From Akkermansiaceae bacterium (GTDB taxonomy: Bacteria; Verrucomicrobiota; Verrucomicrobiia; Verrucomicrobiales; Akkermansiaceae): a stretch of 42,624 nucleotides of DNA. Location: contig CAIKHZ010000290.1 in the NCBI GenBank assembly GCA_903827375.1, positions 1 through 42,624 on the forward strand, in the 5' to 3' direction. Below, in pieces: positions 37,363 through 42,624 of the stretch. A model generated the notes under the pieces. The model searched no databases. It was not told where the DNA came from and saw only the letters and a program-made list of their open reading frames with translations. A program made the position numbers and the translations under genes. The stretch's first letter is position 1. Every line of letters starts with the position of its first letter.

Positions 37363-39096
37363 CTACTCGGCGGCGATGCGCACTGCGAGCGTTAGGTCGG
37401 CGGTGGCAGGCGCGGTGATGGAGAGGATACGCCTGTTAGGATTGGACTTCTCGGCCTTGTCTGGTGCTGTGGCGTCGGCGATTTGCCAGACCAGAGCGGG
37501 ATTCGAACAGGTGAGAACGAGCCGGTGACCCTCCTTTTCCAAGGTTGCAACTGCACCGGCGATGCTCACCTGCGCATCGGTGACGGCTTGCCAGCGGACC
37601 GGGCCGGCAGGGGCGAGCAGGTGGTCGGTGAGAGTGATTTGCGGCGGGCTGGCGGAGAAATCCACCTTGCGGATTACCTGCTCGCACTGGTCATGATAGG
37701 CGTTGGTTAGGTCGATGGTGGTGTTGGCAATGGAGCCACGAATTTGGATGGGGGAGAGCGGGCAAGGTTTTGCCTTAGGGGTTTGGAGTTTGCCATCGAT
37801 AACCAGGGAGTTGTGAGAAAGGTTTTGCAGACGAAAGTACGAAAACCGCTGCTTGCCGAAATATCCGGGAAGATTGTAGTTGTCGGACCCCAAGTCGTGA
37901 AACCAGCGGGAACCTGCCCAATCGAGGACAAACGACCCGCAATCCATGTGTCCGTGGGAAGCGGCCGGAGTGCCCCCCTTGATGCCCAGCCAGAGGGCGT
38001 TGGCACTCCAATCGCTGCGGAAAAATGCCAGCGATTGTTCCCCTTGAAAACTGGCGTGAAGCGCAGCACTCGGGGCGGGCGAAGCCGCCGGCAACCACAG
38101 CAAGGTAAGCGGCAGGAAGCGATCGTTCGGTGGGCGCTTTTCCGCATAGCGGCGGTTGAGCAAGTCGCGTACCGCATTGCTGGCTAGCGGATCCCGGGTG
38201 CGGCTGGCAAGCCATGTCTGGGCCGGCGAACATTCAGCTTGGCCGGGAGACGCATCAGCAAAATTAAATGGCATGCCGCTCGGACCCGTAGCCTGCAGCA
38301 GGAAATGGCCAGTCATTTTCCATATCGGATTCAGCGTGAGCGGCGCGTCTCGTTCCATCAGCGCCATCGCCAGCACTTGATAGGTGGTGCCGTAATGCCA
38401 ATAGCTCGGCCCTTCAGGAAAGGCCCCCTCTGGTTGATAGAAACGCTCGCAACTTTGGATGATGCGGCGGGTGTGATCCATCGTTTTTTTCGATAGATCC
38501 GGCTCCACCTCGCTCACTGCGTCGGCCGCGAGCATCATTCCACCACTGCACACCTGCGACCAATTGTTCGTTGGTCCCTGCCACCAACCGTCCTTGCGCT
38601 TGGCAGCTGCGGCCAAGCCATGGGTGACAAGGGCGTCTTCGTAGCGCTGGCGTTGAGCAGGGCTGAGTTTCGGATAGAGCCAGTCATAACCGATGGCCAC
38701 TGCCGTGGTCATTTCCGCCACGTCGAGAAAGTGGTCCGGGTGCCAGTCCTTGAAAGCGCAGGCGGCATCCAATTCGGCGACGCAGCGGTTAAAGAAGCGG
38801 GAGTCGTCAATCATGCGCCAAGCATAAGCAGTGAGGAGGACGCAACGGATCGCCCGGCGGGATTCCGGTAGCAGGCGCTTGCCATCGGCAATTTCATAGC
38901 GGACGGCTCTCTCGCTCAGGCAGGCTTCGGCCTGACGCATCGCGCTAACATCGAGTTGTTTCGCCAAGGGGTCGGATGCGAACCGCTGTTTGAGAGGTGC
39001 GACGGCGGAAGGCGGGAAAAACAATCGTGGATGGGGTGGCAGAGTCGCCGACAGACAACACCCCAAGGAGAGGAAGAAACCGAACAAGATACGCAT
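37363..39096 (-). CDS. Heparinase II/III-like exported polysaccharide lyase
   Basis: From ATG 39094-39096 (MRILFGFFLSLGCCLSA, a signal peptide) it is 577 residues. The longer in-frame extension would overlap hemL and is rejected. Residues about 20-340 form an (alpha/alpha) toroid (HPRLFFPPSAVAPLKQRF, YDWLYPKLSPAQRQRYEDAL, NNWSQVCSGGMMLAADAV, YYQPEGAFPEGPSYWHYGTT-like region). A beta-sandwich follows with the heparinase II/III signature region: LGIKGGTPAASHGHMDCGSF, DLGSDNYNLPGYFG and NLSHNSLVIDG. The Asn-Asn and His/Tyr residues in these segments are the usual catalytic candidates. Related families (PL12, PL15, PL17, PL21) act on uronate-containing polymers such as heparan or alginate, and the substrate cannot be told apart here. 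It is 100 bases downstream of hemL on the same strand. Confidence 0.8.
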   Translation of the reverse strand: MRILFGFFLSLGCCLSATLPPHPRLFFPPSAVAPLKQRFASDPLAKQLDVSAMRQAEACLSERAVRYEIADGKRLLPESRRAIRCVLLTAYAWRMIDDSRFFNRCVAELDAACAFKDWHPDHFLDVAEMTTAVAIGYDWLYPKLSPAQRQRYEDALVTHGLAAAAKRKDGWWQGPTNNWSQVCSGGMMLAADAVSEVEPDLSKKTMDHTRRIIQSCERFYQPEGAFPEGPSYWHYGTTYQVLAMALMERDAPLTLNPIWKMTGHFLLQATGPSGMPFNFADASPGQAECSPAQTWLASRTRDPLASNAVRDLLNRRYAEKRPPNDRFLPLTLLWLPAASPAPSAALHASFQGEQSLAFFRSDWSANALWLGIKGGTPAASHGHMDCGSFVLDWAGSRWFHDLGSDNYNLPGYFGKQRFSYFRLQNLSHNSLVIDGKLQTPKAKPCPLSPIQIRGSIANTTIDLTNAYHDQCEQVIRKVDFSASPPQITLTDHLLAPAGPVRWQAVTDAQVSIAGAVATLEKEGHRLVLTCSNPALVWQIADATAPDKAEKSNPNRRILSITAPATADLTLAVRIAAE

Positions 39097-39196
39097 AACT
39101 CGGGGGCTACGCTCCATGGCCCACGGATGTTTCAACCAGAAATCCGCAATCCGTATTTGAAACCCGATCCTGAGATCCGCGGATCTGAGGGTCATT

Positions 39197-40492
39197 TTAG
39201 ATTTCGGCCAACACCTCCTCAAACACCGTGAGCGTGTCATCCACATCAGCCTCACTGTGTGCTAGAGATAGAAAACCGGTTTCGTAGGGGCTCGGCGCGA
39301 TGTAAACCCCCTTCGCCAGACATCCCCAAAAGAATTTCTTAAACAACCCGAGGTCTTGTTGCATCACATCGCTCACATTGATGATGTCTCGATCAACAAA
39401 AAACAGGCAGAACATCGAACCGACGCGATTGACGCGATGCGCGACACCCTTGGCGCTGAGCACTGCGCGAAGACCCTGCTCGAAATGCGCTCCCAAGGCA
39501 TCCAAGCGCGCAAAACCCGAGGAGCGCTCGAGCTCGCGCAACTGAGCCAAGCCGGCGGCCATCGCCAGCGGGTTGCCGGAGAGCGTGCCCGCCTGATAGA
39601 CCGGGCCGATCGGCGCGAGATAATCCATCACGTCGGCCCGGCCACCGAAGGCACCGACGGGCAAACCACCGCCGATGACCTTGCCGAAGCACGACAGGTC
39701 GGGCGTAAGATTTTCGAGCCCTTGGACGCCGGCCTTGCCGAGGCGAAAACCGGTCATCACCTCGTCAAAGATGAGCAAGGCACCGTATTGCTTGGTGATG
39801 GATGAGAGACGCTCAAGGAAACCGGGCTGCGGAAACACCAAGCCGGCATTGGCGGGGTAGGACTCGACAATGATGGCAGCGATTTGCTCGCCACAAGCGG
39901 CAAAGACCGCTTCGAGGGCGGCGGGATCGTTGTAGGGAAGCACCAAGGTGTGCTTGGCAAAATCCTTGGGCACACCCGCCGAATCCGGCTCGCCATGGGT
40001 CAGCGCACCGGAACCGGCTGCCACTAACAAAGAATCGCTGTGGCCGTGGTAACAGCCATCGAATTTGACAATCTTATCGCGTTTCGTGAATCCGCGGGCG
40101 AGTCGGATAGCGGACATGGTGGCCTCTGTGCCGGAATTGCACATGCGCACTTTTTGGACTGATGGCACCCAGTCGCAGATGGTGCGGGCCATTTCCACCT
40201 CAAAGGGATTGGGGATGCCGAAGGAAATCCCGTCTTTGGCCACCTCATGAATGATATTGGTGATGACGGTGGGCGCATGACCTAAAATGTTCGGCCCCCA
40301 CGAACCGATGTAGTCGATGTACGTCTTCCCGTCGATATCCTCGATCCGGCAACCCTTGGCACGGCGGACGAAAAACGGCTCGCCACCGACGTTGCGGAAG
40401 GCGCGCACCGGCGAGTTGACGCCACCGGGAATGAGTTGTTTGGCAACGGCGAAAAGCTTCGAGGAAAGACTGGCTGATGAATCCGGAATCAT
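39197..40492 (-). CDS. hemL: Glutamate-1-semialdehyde 2,1-aminomutase
   Basis: This 431-residue PLP enzyme of the C5 heme pathway converts glutamate-1-semialdehyde to 5-aminolevulinate. The start is MIPDSSASLSSKLFAVAKQL; an upstream extension has no family similarity. Hallmarks are PGGVNSPVRAFRNVGGEPFF, RMCNSGTEATMSAIRLAR (PLP phosphate region), CYHGHSDSLLVAAGSGALT, IFDEVMTGFR, and the PLP lysine in CFGKVIGGGLPVGAFGG. The C-terminus APSPYETGFLSLAHSEADVD is canonical. Its presence implies tRNA-glutamate-based heme synthesis. The start is SD-less (ttgccATG). The gene diverges from the SH3-like gene. Confidence 0.96.
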   Translation of the reverse strand: MIPDSSASLSSKLFAVAKQLIPGGVNSPVRAFRNVGGEPFFVRRAKGCRIEDIDGKTYIDYIGSWGPNILGHAPTVITNIIHEVAKDGISFGIPNPFEVEMARTICDWVPSVQKVRMCNSGTEATMSAIRLARGFTKRDKIVKFDGCYHGHSDSLLVAAGSGALTHGEPDSAGVPKDFAKHTLVLPYNDPAALEAVFAACGEQIAAIIVESYPANAGLVFPQPGFLERLSSITKQYGALLIFDEVMTGFRLGKAGVQGLENLTPDLSCFGKVIGGGLPVGAFGGRADVMDYLAPIGPVYQAGTLSGNPLAMAAGLAQLRELERSSGFARLDALGAHFEQGLRAVLSAKGVAHRVNRVGSMFCLFFVDRDIINVSDVMQQDLGLFKKFFWGCLAKGVYIAPSPYETGFLSLAHSEADVDDTLTVFEEVLAEI

Positions 40493-40730
40493 GGCAAATG
40501 AGCGGCAACGCGCCGCGCGGCGAGTGTTGCGCAGTGGCGGCCTGCGCGTCAAGTGAGCGGTTTGGGGAAACGATCGCCCCAGACGAACCTCTCCCTGCAA
40601 GCGGACTTCTGTGCAGGATCGCCGCGTCGTGGCGAAAATACCTGAAATTTCCCTGAATGAGATGGCGGGGCTGAGCGTCCTAGTGTCGATTGCCATTTTA
40701 TATTTTGCAGAATTGTCGTACCATCAAGTC

Positions 40731-41453
40731 ATGAAAACCTCCCTGTTCGCCGTTGTTTCCCTGTGGCTGGTCGTTTCCGCCGGTGCTGAGATTAAACCCG
40801 CCAAGGACCGCAAATCGTTGCTCGATAGCGATCCAGATGTGGTCTATCTCTCGCAAACCGTCAAAAAAACCATCGAACTAACGGTCATCAAGGAAGCCCC
40901 GGTTTTTTCCGACAAGGGTGGCAAAAGCCGCATCGGTACTCTCAAGACCGGCCAAACCCTGCCTCTCGAAGCCATGAGCGACAAAGCCTACAAAGTGCGC
41001 GGCCAAGGGACCCGCAATGACATCGCCGGATGGGTGGCACCCTGGGCATTTTCCTCCAAAGACCCCGACTTTGTCGAAAACCTCAAAAAACTCTACACCC
41101 GCCAAATCGACGTCCAGGCCCTCATCGCAGCTAAAAAAGTGGCCATCGGCATGACCCTCGACGAAGTGAGCTTGGTCAAAGGCAAACCTACCAAAACCAC
41201 CGTCCGCCGCACCAATGCCGGCCAAAGCGGCTCTTGGGAATATGTCGATTTCGAAACCGTTAACCACTACACCACCCGGATCGACCCGCGAACCGGCCAA
41301 GCATTCCGCCAGTTCGCCTATGCCACCCAGGAAGAACGCGGCAAAGTAGTCATCGAATTCACCAACGATGTGGTCAGCGCCATCGAGGAAAGCGAGGACC
41401 ACAAGGGCGGAAACGTGCGCGTCATCGGGCCACCGGTGGTCTTCGGCTGGTAA
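40731..41453 (+). CDS. Exported SH3-like domain protein
   Basis: This 240-residue protein has a signal peptide (MKTSLFAVVSLWLVVSAGAE). Residues about 50-105 have the pattern of a bacterial SH3 domain (APVFSDKGGKSRIGTLKTGQ, YKVRGQGTRNDIAGWVAPWA). A C-terminal domain of about 100 residues contains IGMTLDEVSLVKGKPTKTTV, which resembles the GMTxxEVxxxxGxP signature of SmpA/BamE-like lipoprotein domains. Charged Lys/Asp-rich stretches are common. Function unknown; cell-wall or outer-membrane association is inference. The region upstream is AT-rich (40690-40720), unlike the rest of the window, and may hold the promoter. A strong intrinsic terminator follows the stop. Confidence 0.75.
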   Translation: MKTSLFAVVSLWLVVSAGAEIKPAKDRKSLLDSDPDVVYLSQTVKKTIELTVIKEAPVFSDKGGKSRIGTLKTGQTLPLEAMSDKAYKVRGQGTRNDIAGWVAPWAFSSKDPDFVENLKKLYTRQIDVQALIAAKKVAIGMTLDEVSLVKGKPTKTTVRRTNAGQSGSWEYVDFETVNHYTTRIDPRTGQAFRQFAYATQEERGKVVIEFTNDVVSAIEESEDHKGGNVRVIGPPVVFGW

Positions 41454-41474
41454 AATAGATTCCCGGCCTTGACA

Positions 41475-41514
41475 TACGCGGCAGGCTGATCCCAGTCTGC
41501 CGCGTACTTTTTTT
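41475..41514 (+). terminator. Intrinsic terminator after the SH3-like gene
   Basis: TACGCGGCAG (41475-41484) and CTGCCGCGTA (41497-41506) make a perfect 10-bp stem, 12-base loop, followed by C and seven T (41508-41514). This is the clearest Rho-independent terminator in the window. Confidence 0.92.
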
Positions 41515-41525
41515 GTTTGTCAGTT

Positions 41526-41549
41526 TTTTTGCGTTTTTGCGTTTTTGTG
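41526..41549. repeat. 8-nt tandem repeat abutting the nagB start
   Basis: TTTTTGCG at 41526-41533 and 41534-41541, then TTTTTGTG at 41542-41549, only three bases before the ATG at 41553. It replaces any ribosome-binding site and lies just after the intrinsic terminator. Confidence 0.75.
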
Positions 41550-41552
41550 TTT

Positions 41553-42434
41553 ATGAGTTTTCCATCGATTTGTGTGTTTGATAGCGCTGAAGCCGCCGTG
41601 CGTGAGCTGGCCGGGGAGATAAGTGAATTGATTCGCAACCGCGCCAGAGAGGGGCGCATGGCTGTGCTCGGGTTGGCCACCGGCAGCACCCCGCTGCCGC
41701 TCTATCAGGAACTCGTCCGCCTCCACCGCCACCAAGGACTGTCCTTTGCCAACGTGGTGAGCTTCAACCTCGACGAATACTTCGGGTTGGCCCGCGAGCA
41801 CCCGCAAAGCTATTGGGCCTTCATGCACCGGCATCTTTTTGATCACATCGACGTTCCGGAATCCCACATTCATTTGCCCAGTGGCATCCTGCCCGAGGCG
41901 GACATTGCCGCTCATTGCGCTGAGTACGAAGCTCGCATTCGCGATGCCGGTGGACTGGACTTTCAAGTGCTCGGCATCGGCGGCACCGGCCACATCGGTT
42001 TCAACGAACCCGGCTCACCCAAGGACTCACGCACCCGTCGCGTTCTCCTTGATGAACTCACCCGGCGAGACGCCGCATCGGCATTTGGCGGCATCGACCA
42101 AGTTCCAACCCAGGCCATCACCATGGGCTGCGGCACCATTCTCGGAGCCCGCCGCATCGTCCTGCTCGCCTGGGGCCCGCACAAGGCTGCCATCGTTCAT
42201 ACCGCACTCAGCGGTCCGCTCACCGAGCAAGTGAGCGCCTCGTTTTTGCAAGAACACCCGAACACCTCGTTTTTTCTGGATCGTGGCGCTGCCTCCGCCT
42301 TGGAATCCCTGCCTGCCGCAATTCACAGCGCAGCTGCTGCTCTGAGAAAGCCGCTCGCTCCAACGATGCCCGTTCGGCAAGATGCCGAACGGTGCCGCCA
42401 AGATGGCGGCGCTCCCCGTCAAATGCGCGGCTGA
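41553..42434 (+). CDS. nagB: Glucosamine-6-phosphate deaminase
   Basis: This 293-residue enzyme converts glucosamine-6-phosphate to fructose-6-phosphate and ammonia. Sites are GLATGSTPLPLYQEL (phosphate loop), VVSFNLDEYFGL (catalytic Asp) and LGIGGTGHIGFNEPGSP (catalytic His and Glu). Where E. coli NagB has Asp in this last motif the protein has Thr, as in many Bacteroidota NagB proteins. The family fold ends near residue 265; the last about 25 residues (from KPLAPTMPVRQDAERC to the stop) are encoded by the palindromic array at 42370-42451 and probably do not belong to the original gene. I use ATG 41553, since upstream codons in the same frame are the T-rich repeat. Confidence 0.9.
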   Translation: MSFPSICVFDSAEAAVRELAGEISELIRNRAREGRMAVLGLATGSTPLPLYQELVRLHRHQGLSFANVVSFNLDEYFGLAREHPQSYWAFMHRHLFDHIDVPESHIHLPSGILPEADIAAHCAEYEARIRDAGGLDFQVLGIGGTGHIGFNEPGSPKDSRTRRVLLDELTRRDAASAFGGIDQVPTQAITMGCGTILGARRIVLLAWGPHKAAIVHTALSGPLTEQVSASFLQEHPNTSFFLDRGAASALESLPAAIHSAAAALRKPLAPTMPVRQDAERCRQDGGAPRQMRG

Positions 42435-42451
42435 CATGCGTCGGGGAGCGC
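42370..42451. repeat. Array of three inverted repeats covering the nagB 3' end
   Basis: Repeat 1 is a 10-bp stem at 42370-42379 / 42383-42392 with loop AGA. Repeat 2 is GCCGCCA (42394-42400) / TGGCGGC (42404-42410), loop AGA. Repeat 3 is GCGCTCCCCG (42409-42418) / CGGGGAGCGC (42442-42451). Both short loops are AGA, which suggests a REP-like family. The nagB stop codon lies inside repeat 3. Confidence 0.8.
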
Positions 42452-42533
42452 TGTGGATTGCGGCATCCTGTCGCCAAGAACCCCTGTTAAATAAGAAGAA
42501 ATAAGGACTCTCGGATAATTTGTGTTTGCTTGC

Positions 42534-42575
42534 GCCAGCTAGCTGGCTGCAGTTTTGGGTACAGCAGCCCCAAAA
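42534..42575. repeat. Palindrome and hairpin just before the recombinase start
   Basis: GCCAGCTAGCTGGC (42534-42547) is a perfect 14-base palindrome. TTTTGGG (42553-42559) pairs with CCCAAAA (42569-42575). They lie within 50 bases upstream of the ATG at 42580 and could be an operator or part of an att region. Confidence 0.5.
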
Positions 42576-42579
42576 CACA

Positions 42580-42624
42580 ATGGCCAGCATCTACAAGACG
42601 AGTCAGAGCCGGTTCTACTTCGCA
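42580..42624 (+). CDS. Probable tyrosine recombinase/integrase, first 15 codons only
   Basis: The frame MASIYKTSQSRFYFA is open to the right edge. Many phage-type tyrosine recombinases in Verrucomicrobiota and relatives begin MAS[IV]YKR followed by S-x-[FY]-[WY]-x-A, so this is likely an integrase start. Only 15 residues are visible, so the call rests on that pattern. The two palindromes just upstream and the position after a repeat array fit an integrated element beginning here. Alternatively it could be a short hypothetical protein. Confidence 0.45.
   Translation, partial: MASIYKTSQSRFYFA

Noticed and set aside
39097-39255. N-terminal extension of the heparinase-like gene
   Set aside because: It would overlap the hemL 3' end, and the signal peptide begins at the ATG ending at 39096.

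Overview
The window is about 42.6 kb of GC-rich bacterial chromosome. It most resembles a Verrucomicrobiota genome, probably Verrucomicrobiales. The grounds are a short PEP-CTERM protein with an LLGGLGLLGLLRRRR-type tail, secreted HzsA-related propeller/cytochrome proteins, DUF4159 and DUF58 genes, a YebC of the MGRAFE type, and a mix of GH95, GH127 and heparinase-type enzymes. This assignment is inference from gene families; no rRNA or tRNA gene was seen. Nearly all start codons lack a Shine-Dalgarno sequence and many are preceded directly by CC.

Left part (1-8020, all minus strand): a run of exported proteins. It holds an NPCBM/HzsA-related protein cut by the window edge, a LamG plus propeller plus two-CXXCH HzsA-related protein, a PQQ/ASST-like propeller, an SMP-30-like propeller, and then yebC. 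Next are a small PEP-CTERM protein (+), a stand-alone parC-type topoisomerase A subunit (+), and a minus-strand pair of ROK sugar kinase and GH127 glycosidase.

Middle (15-22 kb): core nitrogen and amino-acid genes. speA and a PII gene (glnB) are on the minus strand. Divergent from them are prfB, with a textbook +1 programmed frameshift, then proB, proA and a PfkB kinase. A MauE/DoxX-like membrane protein lies beyond on the minus strand.

Right-centre (22.9-29.5 kb): a plus-strand run of an unusual metallopeptidase-GH95 fusion, an iron-sulfur L-serine dehydratase, an N6-adenine methyltransferase, and a 67-codon stub that looks like the N-terminus of an XhoI/PaeR7I-family restriction enzyme. 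The last two are read as a decayed type II restriction-modification system. DUF58 and a tandem DUF4159 protein follow on the minus strand. A divergent, overlapping pair (DUF3142-like protein and a 1127-residue TPR-like exported protein) is on the plus strand.

Right end (37.3-42.6 kb): a heparinase II/III-like protein and hemL (minus), an SH3-like exported protein with a strong intrinsic terminator (+), nagB (+), and the first 15 codons of a probable tyrosine recombinase (+) running off the edge.

Between and sometimes inside genes lie two kinds of small repeats. One is 7-8 nt tandem repeats, three of which abut start codons. The other is nested inverted repeats of REP-like character, two of which are translated as part of a protein. 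Overall the gene content suggests a polysaccharide-degrading heterotroph using fucose-, arabinose-, uronate- and amino-sugar-containing glycans.
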